6,681 bases of DNA from Deltaproteobacteria bacterium (GCA_021825035.1 JAKAIQ010000123.1:1-6681); one strand, 5' to 3'; shown: positions 1 through 5,597, counted from the stretch's first letter. Notes: a model not told the origin generated them from the letters alone. Made by a program: numbers and translations.

Positions 1-47
1 TAGAAATGATTTCCCCGTGTAAAGGTCGGCAACACGCAACGGTCAAC

Positions 48-55
48 AAAGGAGG
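48..55 (+). promoter_or_regulatory. Ribosome binding site that fixes the radical SAM start
   Basis: AAAGGAGG ends 7 bases before the ATG at 63. An in-frame ATG at 6 would add 19 residues, but it has no such site in front of it and those residues lie outside the conserved protein. The start is therefore taken as 63. Positions 1-47 hold nothing else I can identify. Confidence 0.85.
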
Positions 56-62
56 CACGATT

Positions 63-1247
63 ATGAGACTTTCCACTGACGAGCTCGAATGCGGAGAAGC
101 GTGCATTGAGGATCATTCATCCGTCGCCCACACCGGCTATAAGGCCAAGAACGCCCTGAGAGGCTTCCGCTGCTGGTATGTCCCGTTTCTCAAATCCCGT
201 TACTACGGCAACCAATTCCGCCCGCTTCTTTCCTATCTGTACACGGAGTTCAAGTGCAACGTCAACTGCTACTACTGCTATACCTGGGACAACAAGCTCA
301 AGGGCATGACCCTTGAGACGGCAAAAAAAAGCATCGATTTCCTGAAATCCGTGGGATGCCGGGTCGTCGCGATAATGGGAGGCGAGCCGCTTCTGCGAAA
401 GAACTTCATCCTTGACGTCATCAGGTACGGGGCCGACAACGGGTTTTTCATGTACCTTCCGACAAACGGCATATTGCTCGACAGGGACTTTATCGACAGC
501 GCCGGGGAGGCCCAGGTGGCGGCGATAAACCTCGCCCTCGACGTCATCGAGGAAAAAAAGGGGCTTCCAAAGGCATACAAACGCGTTGAGCCGCAGTTCA
601 AGTACTTGGTGAAACAGAAGGAAAAGTACGGCTACATCGTCTTTTTCAACATAAACATAACGACGGAAAACCTCGATGACGTGAAGCTCCTCACCGAAAT
701 AGCCCATGACCATAATATCGGCACCGATTACCATATAAATGAAATGCCCGTGATAGACATGGAGCATTACAGATTCAAGGACAAGGGGTTGTGGATCACC
801 GAGGACTATTACAGGAAAACCGAGGATGTGATCGACTGGCTCATCGAGAAGAACAGGCTGGGATACCCGATGGTGAACTCGATCGAGCATCTCAGGGCTA
901 TGAAAAACTTCATCCGGCATAGAAATATCCCCTGGAAATGCAGGGCCGGCCACAACTCCCTCGTCATACGGATGGACGGCACTCTTGCGCCGTGTTTCGA
1001 GCTCTACGCCACGGAGAAAGACTGGGGGAGGATATTTGAGCATAAATTCAACGCGAGGGATTTGGAGCTTCAGAAGCAGGAGTGCAACAAGAAATGCCTC
1101 TCGACATGCAATTACCAGGTACACCATTATTACAACTCGTACACGGCAGGCCTTCAGTGGGTCTACAAACACTTTCACAGGGGCTTTTTCCACAGGGAGC
1201 GCCGCAGGGCCGAAGGCGGCCGGCGGCAAAGAGGCGCTACGCCGTAA
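63..1247 (+). CDS. Radical SAM protein with C-terminal SPASM/twitch-like cysteine cluster
   Basis: 394 residues. The radical SAM [4Fe-4S] motif is C65-x3-C69-x2-C72 (CNVNCYYC), followed by GGEP at 106-109, the usual SAM-contacting strand. Such enzymes reductively cleave S-adenosylmethionine to start radical chemistry. The C-terminal part carries C293, then G306 and C311, which fits the Cx9-15Gx4C opening of SPASM/twitch auxiliary cluster domains. C341-x3-C345-x3-C349 follows, so at least one extra Fe-S cluster is likely. The spacing in this last group differs from the classical SPASM Cx2Cx5Cx3C, and no later cysteine is present, so the domain looks reduced. Extra cysteines at 10, 14 and 37 lie before the core. 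The tail (370-394) is rich in Arg, His and Gly. Substrate is unknown. SPASM relatives modify peptides or act as anaerobic sulfatase maturases, but nothing here fixes which. The YHS gene follows after 24 bases and is probably co-transcribed. Confidence 0.88.
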   Translation: MRLSTDELECGEACIEDHSSVAHTGYKAKNALRGFRCWYVPFLKSRYYGNQFRPLLSYLYTEFKCNVNCYYCYTWDNKLKGMTLETAKKSIDFLKSVGCRVVAIMGGEPLLRKNFILDVIRYGADNGFFMYLPTNGILLDRDFIDSAGEAQVAAINLALDVIEEKKGLPKAYKRVEPQFKYLVKQKEKYGYIVFFNINITTENLDDVKLLTEIAHDHNIGTDYHINEMPVIDMEHYRFKDKGLWITEDYYRKTEDVIDWLIEKNRLGYPMVNSIEHLRAMKNFIRHRNIPWKCRAGHNSLVIRMDGTLAPCFELYATEKDWGRIFEHKFNARDLELQKQECNKKCLSTCNYQVHHYYNSYTAGLQWVYKHFHRGFFHRERRRAEGGRRQRGATP

Positions 1248-1255
1248 CAACCAGC

Positions 1256-1265
1256 AAAAGGAGGT
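1256..1265 (+). promoter_or_regulatory. Strong ribosome binding site of the YHS gene
   Basis: AAAAGGAGGT sits 6 bases before the ATG at 1272. It is close to an ideal anti-16S match and supports the small downstream gene as real and well translated. Confidence 0.8.
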
Positions 1266-1271
1266 AATCTT

Positions 1272-1433
1272 ATGCCGATAGACCCTGTCTGCAAGATGGA
1301 AGTAGAAAAAGAGGACGCCGCTGCGGAAACCCTGTACAGGGGAAACAAATACTACTTCTGCAGCGAAGACTGCAAGGATAGCTTTGAAAAGGAACCCGAT
1401 AAATATTCGGAGAAGAAGAAAAAAGCCGGATAA
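1272..1433 (+). CDS. Small YHS-domain protein, probable metal binder
   Basis: 53 residues, almost entirely one YHS domain. It begins MPIDPVCKM, the family's hallmark, with C7, then YRGNKYYFCSEDCKDSF at 22-38 giving C30-x3-C34, and ends with a Lys-rich tail (48-51). YHS domains of this class occur alone or attached to heavy-metal P-type ATPases, and are thought to bind metal through these cysteines. The reaction or metal here cannot be read from sequence. There is no signal peptide, so it should be cytoplasmic. It lies 24 bases after the radical SAM gene and 27 bases before a strong terminator, so the two genes form a likely two-gene unit. It could serve as a metal carrier or partner for the enzyme; that link is inference from position only. 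Confidence 0.88.
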   Translation: MPIDPVCKMEVEKEDAAAETLYRGNKYYFCSEDCKDSFEKEPDKYSEKKKKAG

Positions 1434-1460
1434 CCGGGGATATGCGTCCGCTCCATAAAG

Positions 1461-1497
1461 AAAAGGCGCGGCCCGTCACGCAGGGCCGCGCCTTTTT
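1461..1497. terminator. Bidirectional intrinsic terminator
   Basis: AAAAGGCGCGGCCC (1461-1474) pairs perfectly with 1483-1496 around an 8-base loop. On the + strand the stem runs into TTTTT (1493-1497). On the - strand it ends in TTTTCTTT. It lies between the convergent YHS gene and DUF2249-NifU gene and suits both. Confidence 0.9.
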
Positions 1498-1503
1498 ATA
1501 TGA

Positions 1504-1535
1504 AGGCCTGGTATCCGCGGACGCGGATACGGCCT
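1504..1535 (-). other. Long hairpin overlapping the stop of the DUF2249-NifU gene
   Basis: GTATCCGC (1511-1518) pairs with GCGGATAC (1523-1530) around a 4-base loop. An outer AGGCC (1504-1508) pairs with GGCCT (1531-1535), with TG (1509-1510) bulged. Two bases of the TAG stop (1536-1534) are in the stem. No T-run follows, so it is not a terminator by itself. It probably protects the 3' end or strengthens the terminator 8 bases further on. Confidence 0.6.
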
Positions 1536-2028
1536 AATGGTCATGCATCTGCTCGGCCTCGACGCTTTTAATCTCAGGGGCGAATTTTTTTATGGTGCTT
1601 TCGACCCCGGCCTTGAGCGTCATTGCCGCCGAAGGGCATCCTCCGCAGGCGCCTACGAGCCGCACCCTAACCGTCTTTGTCGTGTCGTCTATGTCCAGCA
1701 GCTCGACGTCCCCGCCGTCGGCCTGAAGATACGGCCTCACCTGGTCGAGGGCATCCGAGACCTTCTTTCTCAGCTCCTCGCCTGTGGCCTCGGGCAACTT
1801 CAACTTTGTTATGTCCACGACCCATTCCTCCGGCCCGTTGCCGGAGTACGTCCACGAGAACCGGCCCTTATATTCCGCCTCGAACTGATAATGGAGCGGT
1901 TTCGGGTCGTGGTCGTTTATTATCTGAAGGGTGTCTTCCGGCTCCATCTCCTCCCATGCGTCGAAGATCCTTGAATGCCGCTCAAACACCGGAATCGTCC
2001 TTAAATCGAGTTTTGTGGTCTCAGACAT
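1534..2028 (-). CDS. DUF2249 - NifU C-terminal domain fusion protein
   Basis: 164 residues in two domains. Residues about 6-72 match DUF2249: LDLRTIP near the start, ERHSRIFDAW at 16-25, NDHDPKPLHYQF at 38-49 and a Trp-rich end near 59-70. Residues about 86-158 match the NifU C-terminal (Nfu-type) domain: VRPYLQADGGDVELLDI, then VGACGGCPSAAMTL with the C128-x2-C131 pair. In Nfu proteins this pair joins with a second subunit to hold a [4Fe-4S] cluster for delivery to apo-proteins. The N-terminal IscU-like scaffold domain of full NifU is absent. DUF2249 is often found with hemerythrin or denitrification-type genes, and its function is not settled. A role in Fe-S delivery or repair under low oxygen or nitrosative stress is inference. 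The ATG at 2028 is preferred over an in-frame GTG at 2034, because AGGAGG at 2036-2041 lies 7 bases from the ATG but only 1 from the GTG. Confidence 0.9.
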   Translation of the reverse strand: MSETTKLDLRTIPVFERHSRIFDAWEEMEPEDTLQIINDHDPKPLHYQFEAEYKGRFSWTYSGNGPEEWVVDITKLKLPEATGEELRKKVSDALDQVRPYLQADGGDVELLDIDDTTKTVRVRLVGACGGCPSAAMTLKAGVESTIKKFAPEIKSVEAEQMHDH

Positions 2029-2136
2029 GTTCACGCCTCCTCATAAAAATGAACTGGCGACTCAAGCGCCTGTTTCTCAACGCAACGAACCCGGGCCGTT
2101 CATGGCCGGGCTCTCAAGCCCGCCGTAAAAACCGAC
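2029..2136 (-). promoter_or_regulatory. Structured 5' leader of the DUF2249-NifU gene
   Basis: From the inferred start near 2136 to the ATG there are about 108 untranslated bases. Hairpin A is CGGGCT/AGCCCG (2117-2122 with 2107-2112) with a TGAG loop. Hairpin B pairs 2104-2113 with 2087-2097, ten pairs with one bulged base and one G-T wobble, around the loop ATGAAC (2098-2103). A and B share 2107-2113 and cannot both form. The loop of B is exactly complementary to GTTCAT at 2049-2054, just before the ribosome binding site. I match this to no known riboswitch. The structures are read by eye and not energy-scored. Confidence 0.45.
2036..2041 (-). promoter_or_regulatory. Ribosome binding site that decides the DUF2249-NifU start
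   Basis: AGGAGG on the - strand stands 7 bases from ATG (2028) and 1 base from the alternative GTG (2034), which selects the ATG. It also lies in the 14-base loop of a possible GTTCAT/GTGAAC stem (2049-2054 with 2029-2034). Confidence 0.85.
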
Positions 2137-2142
2137 GATAAA

Positions 2143-2151
2143 ATTATACCA
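2143..2151 (-). promoter_or_regulatory. Extended -10 promoter of the DUF2249-NifU gene
   Basis: Read on the - strand, TGGTATAAT is a perfect -10 hexamer (2148-2143) with the TGn extension (2151-2149). Transcription would start near 2136. No good -35 lies at 17 bases (ATATTG). TTGATA at 2168-2163 gives only a 14-base spacer. Such promoters usually lean on the extended -10 or on an activator. Confidence 0.65.
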
Positions 2152-2169
2152 TATCGCCCGGATATCAAT

Positions 2170-2183
2170 ATGATTTATATCAT
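2170..2183 (-). promoter_or_regulatory. Fnr/Crp-type operator candidate
   Basis: ATGATTTATATCAT is a perfect dyad with the TGAT-N4-ATCA core of Fnr-family sites (consensus TTGAT-N4-ATCAA). Its centre (2176.5) is about 40.5 bases upstream of the inferred start at 2136, which matches the class II activator position. It differs from the consensus only in the outermost base on each side. The region is AT-rich, so chance occurrence is possible. Confidence 0.5.
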
Positions 2184-2212
2184 TATGGAAAACGGGAGGG
2201 GCGTCCGGAATG

Positions 2213-3427
2213 TCAACCGCAGCCGATGAGCCTTTCGACGTCGAAGTCGCAGGCCGTTCTCGATGCTATCACCCATCTGCCGGATTCCCCCAGCAGGTCG
2301 GCTTCCACCGGGTCATCGAGCATCTTCTTATCCTTACCAACGGCTATGAGCACGACAGGCCTGAGGGAATGATCGGGATTCTGAGCCTTGACGACCGCCG
2401 TCTCGCCGGTATTGAGCTCCACGACCGTGCCGATCGGATACAGGCCGACGCACCTTACGAGCCTTTCGACCGTTTCGGCCTCGAAGCTCCGCCCTCTCAG
2501 CGCGAACATCTTCTTCAGGGCCGCCTCCGGCGCGATGGCCTCCTGATAGACCCTGCGGCTCGTCATCGCGTCGTACACGTCCGCGACCGATACGACCCTC
2601 GCGAACGGATGGATATCGGCCCCCGACAGGCCTCCCTGATAGCCGGAGCCGTCGTATCTTTCGTGATGCTGAAGGACCGCGAGCCTGGCATCTTCACCTA
2701 TGAGGCCGGTTCTGGATACGATCTCAAAACCGAGAGAAGCGTGTTTAATCATCTCATTGTATTCGGGCTCCGAAAAACTCCCCCTTTTATTGAGCAATCC
2801 CTCGGGGATGAGCGTCTTGCCTATATCGTGCAATATGGCTCCAATGCCGAGGGAGCGCAATTCGCCTTCGCCGAGGCTCATGTGCCTGCCGATGGCGAGC
2901 GAAAGGACGCAGACGTTCACCGAATGGGTGAACGTGTAGTTATCGAAGCTCTTGAGGCGGACGAGGCTTAAAAGTGCGTCCCTATTTCTGAAGATGCTGT
3001 CCACCATCTTGCCTACCATCCCATGCACTGCGCCGTAGTCGGCCTCCCTGCCGAGCCGTATCGAATTCATGAAGCTTTTTACGAGCCCCTCGGCCTCGGA
3101 CTTGATATCTTTGGCCCTGGCGAGTTCCGCGGCAAATGGAGCTTCGGCCTGGCCGGCCGGGACGTCGCCGCCTGAGGCCTCGCGCCCGCCGGTCCCGGCA
3201 GGCCGGCCTTTGACGCCGGCATCGTCCACGGCGAAGCCGCCGTCCTCCGGCCCGTCGTCGGCGTTTATATATATGGCCGCATAACCGTTCGAAAACCTCC
3301 GTATTTCCGACTCGTTTTCAAGAAGGATGTTGTTTACAAAGAAGAGCGCGCCGCCGCGCCCTTTTTTTTCGACGCCGCAGACGCGCATGCCGGCCCTGAG
3401 CTCGCTTATGTCTATTTTCTTCATCAT
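2213..3427 (-). CDS. HD-GYP domain protein, probable cyclic-di-GMP phosphodiesterase
   Basis: 404 residues, no signal peptide or membrane segment, so cytoplasmic. Residues 1-55 resemble the DUF3391 N-terminal region found in many HD-GYP proteins. Residues about 57-100 are a Gly/Ala/Pro-rich linker. The HD-GYP core spans about 150-330. Candidate metal-site residues are H168 (FTHSV), H200-D201 in HDIGK (K204), H229, H254-H255 and D283 in VADVYDAMTS. Enzymes of this family open cyclic-di-GMP to pGpG or GMP. The signature loop reads HHERYDGSGYQ (254-264), so the Pro of GYP is Gln. The catalytic metal residues look intact, so activity is likely, but the altered loop could change partner binding. 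A C-terminal part (331-404) follows, with PIGTVVELN as in relatives. The ribosome binding site before the ATG at 3427 is weak, and a second ATG follows at once (3424). No clear terminator separates it from the DUF2249-NifU gene, so read-through is possible. Confidence 0.92.
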   Translation of the reverse strand: MMKKIDISELRAGMRVCGVEKKGRGGALFFVNNILLENESEIRRFSNGYAAIYINADDGPEDGGFAVDDAGVKGRPAGTGGREASGGDVPAGQAEAPFAAELARAKDIKSEAEGLVKSFMNSIRLGREADYGAVHGMVGKMVDSIFRNRDALLSLVRLKSFDNYTFTHSVNVCVLSLAIGRHMSLGEGELRSLGIGAILHDIGKTLIPEGLLNKRGSFSEPEYNEMIKHASLGFEIVSRTGLIGEDARLAVLQHHERYDGSGYQGGLSGADIHPFARVVSVADVYDAMTSRRVYQEAIAPEAALKKMFALRGRSFEAETVERLVRCVGLYPIGTVVELNTGETAVVKAQNPDHSLRPVVLIAVGKDKKMLDDPVEADLLGESGRWVIASRTACDFDVERLIGCG

Positions 3428-3469
3428 GTCGAATTTCCCGGCCTGATTTTCATCGCCGCCTGACAGGCC

Positions 3470-3499
3470 ATTGTATTTATCGTCACGATATGGCGATAA
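3470..3499 (-). promoter_or_regulatory. Candidate promoter of the HD-GYP gene with a palindrome in its spacer
   Basis: On the - strand TACAAT (3475-3470) could be the -10 and TTATCG (3499-3494) a weak -35, 18 bases apart. TATCGTCACGATA (3478-3490), a perfect 6+1+6 palindrome, fills the spacer, where a repressor or a spacer-distorting activator would bind. The transcript would start near 3463 and have a leader of about 36 bases. Confidence 0.35.
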
Positions 3500-3512
3500 C
3501 TTTAGCCCATTC

Positions 3513-3565
3513 AGGCCTTTTTCCGGCGACGTAACATTTCTTACATCGCCGTGGCCTCTTTTTTT
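3513..3565 (+). terminator. Terminator-shaped hairpin with no obvious gene in front
   Basis: CGGCGA (3524-3529) pairs with TCGCCG (3546-3551), then GTAA (3531-3534) with TTAC (3541-3544), around the loop CATTTC. Outer AGGCC (3513-3517) pairs with GGCCT (3553-3557). C and then seven T (3559-3565) follow. The shape is that of a + strand intrinsic terminator, yet the gene to the left runs on the other strand. It may end a short + strand RNA or stop antisense transcription. Confidence 0.45.
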
Positions 3566-3566
3566 G

Positions 3567-3572
3567 TATAAT
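3567..3572 (+). promoter_or_regulatory. Candidate -10 box for the ybgF-LysM unit
   Basis: A perfect TATAAT directly follows the T-run of the hairpin. No convincing -35 lies 16-18 bases upstream, since that stretch is the 3' arm of the hairpin. If used, the leader would be about 90 bases. Confidence 0.35.
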
Positions 3573-3634
3573 CATCAGGGCATAGGCCGCGGCATGGAAG
3601 TGCCGGGGCTCCGGGAAAGAGCAAAAGATTCTTC

Positions 3635-3664
3635 TTGACAAACCATTTGAAAGGGGATTATTTT
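3635..3664 (+). promoter_or_regulatory. Alternative promoter for the ybgF-LysM unit
   Basis: TTGACA (3635-3640) is a perfect -35. TATTTT (3659-3664) follows after 18 bases as a modest -10. Transcription would begin at about 3671, the ATG itself, giving a leaderless message. It competes with the TATAAT at 3567 as the explanation. Confidence 0.35.
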
Positions 3665-3670
3665 TCGGAA

Positions 3671-4408
3671 ATGAAATATTTAAGGACTTTTATACCGTTC
3701 TGCGCGTCGCTTGCCGCCCTTTACGGCTGCGCGGGCCTCGACGGGCAAAAGAAACTCGACGACCTGAACAGCAGGGTCGCAACCCTCGACTCCTCCATCG
3801 ATAGAACGAACGCGAAGATAGAAGACCTTGACAATAAGATCCTCCTGCTCAACGAAAAGATAGAAGCGTTGAAGCATGGCGGCGCGGCACAGGTTCAAAA
3901 CGCCAGGCCTCTTCCGCCGGAAGGGCTTAAGGTGGTAAGCCTCGGCCAGGACGGAGGAAGCAACGGAGGACAGCCCGTAAAAAATGCGCCGCCTGCGCCG
4001 GATGCGGCTGGTTCCGCGGCGCCGGACGATAGGCCCGAGGACATGTATAAACGGGCCCATGAATTGTTCAACGATGGCAGATACGGGGAAGCGAGGGCGG
4101 CCTTCTCGAAATTCCTCAGGTCATACCCGTCGAGCAAGCTCTCCAACAACGCCCGCTACTGGATAGGCGAATCATACTATTCCGAAGGGGCTTTCGACAA
4201 AGCCCTGCCTCTGTTCGAGGAAGTTGCCATAAAGTTTCCCGACGACAACAAGGCGCCCGACTGTCTTCTCAAGGCAGGGATGTCTTACCTTGAAATGAGC
4301 AATAATGGAAAGGCCAAAGATACCCTCGAAAGGCTCCTGAGGCAATATCCCGGGTCTGAGGCCGCAGAAAAGGCAAAAAAAACGCTCGACAGGATGTCAA
4401 CCGAGTAA
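3671..4408 (+). CDS. ybgF: YbgF/CpoB-like TPR lipoprotein
   Basis: 245 residues, close to the usual length (E. coli CpoB is about 260). The start has a lipoprotein signal: basic MKYLR, a hydrophobic stretch, then LYGC with C20 as the lipidated residue. Ala at +2 suggests the outer membrane. Residues 28-68 are a coiled coil (heptad-like LDDLNSRVATLDSSIDRTNAKI), which in CpoB makes the trimer. A Gly/Pro/Ala-rich linker (about 71-120) leads to TPR-like repeats at about 124-240, in the tol-pal YbgF arrangement, for example YKRAHELFNDGRYGEA. In enterobacteria CpoB links the Tol-Pal system with peptidoglycan synthesis at division; that job here is inferred from homology. No tol or pal gene is in the window. 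An in-frame TTG at 3635 would add 12 residues before the signal peptide and is disfavoured. AAGGGG lies a rather long 14 bases upstream of the ATG. LysM follows after 9 bases. Confidence 0.87.
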   Translation: MKYLRTFIPFCASLAALYGCAGLDGQKKLDDLNSRVATLDSSIDRTNAKIEDLDNKILLLNEKIEALKHGGAAQVQNARPLPPEGLKVVSLGQDGGSNGGQPVKNAPPAPDAAGSAAPDDRPEDMYKRAHELFNDGRYGEARAAFSKFLRSYPSSKLSNNARYWIGESYYSEGAFDKALPLFEEVAIKFPDDNKAPDCLLKAGMSYLEMSNNGKAKDTLERLLRQYPGSEAAEKAKKTLDRMSTE

Positions 4409-4417
4409 GGGGGTAGG

Positions 4418-5572
4418 ATGAAGATAAAACTTTTTGCGATACCGGCTCTGACGGCGGCCTTTTTTACCGCGGCCGCGGTTTTTCCTCATGATGCGCCGGG
4501 CGGGGAAGCGGCTCAAAAGGGGGATTCTTCCTCTTACACGATAGTCAGCCACGACACATTGTGGGGCATATCAAAGAAGTTCCTCAAAGACCCATTGAAA
4601 TGGCGGAAATTATGGATACAGAACCCCTATATAAAGAATCCTGACCTCATATATCCGGGGAATACCGTAAAGATATTCCCCGACGGAACCATAGAGATAG
4701 TGAAAGGGCCGCCGGCAGAGCAGCCGGGTCCCCCGAAAGGACTTCCCACGATAGTATTGGAACAGCCCGAAGACAAGGTGATAGTGCTCCAGAACACGGC
4801 GTCTCCGGCGATCGAGGCAAAAAAAGCCCCGGAGAAGACCGTTGAGCGCATGGCCCCGAACATGGCAAGGGACGCCGTGCCAAGGAAGGGTTTTATCGCG
4901 CAGGGCGAATTTGATGCCGCCGGCGTAATCATAGAACCGCTTGAAAAGGAAGACCGGCTTTATGTGACAAAAGGCGAAAAGGTGTTGCTGTCCCTCAAAG
5001 ACGGTCAATCCGCCAAGACCGGCGACAGATACGCGATATTCCTCGAAGGGAAAAAGATATTCCATCCTGTTACCAATGCATACGTGGGCAACGCCACGGA
5101 TAACCTCGGCATCCTGACCGTTACGGACACAGCCGCGGGCCGGGCCGAGGTAGGAGTGATTGACGCGTCATACAAAGAAATCCCGCTCGGCGCGAAACTC
5201 ACTCCGTTAACGAAAATCCCCAAAGAAGTAGTGATAACGAACCCCGGCTCCGAAATCAAGGGATTCATAATAGCGGCCGTCGATGACAGGAAGGAGCTTT
5301 CCGAGGGCAATATGGTCTATATCGATAAAGGCAGGGAGGACGGCGTCGCTACCGGCAACGTCTTCAAGGTATACAGGGACCGGAATAGAATCAACGATCC
5401 CATGCGCGATAAAGGCACCCTTGGTATACCGCCCATGGATCTCGGCTCTCTCATGGTGCTTGACGCCGCGGAGAAGACGTCTTCTTGCGTTATCCTCAAT
5501 AGCCTCAAGCTCATAAACGTTGGAGACAGCGTTATGGCCAAGCCTTCGGCAAAGGAAGTTTCGGCAAAATAA
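4418..5572 (+). CDS. Secreted LysM-domain envelope protein
   Basis: 384 residues. A signal peptide covers about 1-30 (MKIK, then a hydrophobic run to AAAVF). There is no lipobox, so a periplasmic protein is likely. One LysM domain lies at about 39-88: SSYTIVSHDTLWGISKKFL, then NPDLIYPGNTVKIF, which binds the N-acetylglucosamine chains of peptidoglycan. A Pro-rich linker (98-140) follows. The rest (about 155-375) is predicted beta-rich, with repeated patterns such as GDRYAIF (202-208), GNVFKVYRD (313-321) and VGDSVMA (368-374), as in long LysM proteins of delta-proteobacteria-like groups. I recognise no enzyme motif there. AGGGGGTAGG stands directly before the ATG at 4418. The gene begins 9 bases after ybgF, so one message and a shared wall-linked role are likely. 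Only one cysteine (357) is present. Confidence 0.87.
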   Translation: MKIKLFAIPALTAAFFTAAAVFPHDAPGGEAAQKGDSSSYTIVSHDTLWGISKKFLKDPLKWRKLWIQNPYIKNPDLIYPGNTVKIFPDGTIEIVKGPPAEQPGPPKGLPTIVLEQPEDKVIVLQNTASPAIEAKKAPEKTVERMAPNMARDAVPRKGFIAQGEFDAAGVIIEPLEKEDRLYVTKGEKVLLSLKDGQSAKTGDRYAIFLEGKKIFHPVTNAYVGNATDNLGILTVTDTAAGRAEVGVIDASYKEIPLGAKLTPLTKIPKEVVITNPGSEIKGFIIAAVDDRKELSEGNMVYIDKGREDGVATGNVFKVYRDRNRINDPMRDKGTLGIPPMDLGSLMVLDAAEKTSSCVILNSLKLINVGDSVMAKPSAKEVSAK

Positions 5573-5597
5573 TCCCGGGTATCCGGCTTTACGCGAA

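Noticed and set aside
1..62. End of an upstream gene at the window edge
   Set aside because: Too short to judge. The TAG at 1-3 cannot be tied to any frame, and no family motif is visible.
117..1250. Open frame of 377 codons opposite the radical SAM gene
   Set aside because: It covers the radical SAM gene, whose motifs are unambiguous. The translation shows no domain and looks like reversed codon positions of a GC-rich gene.
2029..2034. GTG start two codons upstream for the DUF2249-NifU gene
   Set aside because: Only 1 base separates AGGAGG from the GTG, against 7 for the ATG at 2028.
2087..2113. GC-rich hairpin as a terminator for the HD-GYP gene
   Set aside because: No T-run follows on the - strand, and it lies downstream of the inferred DUF2249-NifU promoter, so it is better read as part of that gene's leader.
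2210..2971. Open frame of 253 codons on the + strand with a GGGAGGGG site 10 bases before its ATG
   Set aside because: The purine-rich site is tempting, but the frame lies entirely antisense to the conserved HD-GYP gene and its product resembles nothing. The site is most likely chance.
3590..3605. Hairpin CGGCA/TGCCG with ATGGA at the loop, like a CsrA site
   Set aside because: There is a single copy, it is far from the ribosome binding site, and no second matching site is nearby. ANGGA is too short to be persuasive.
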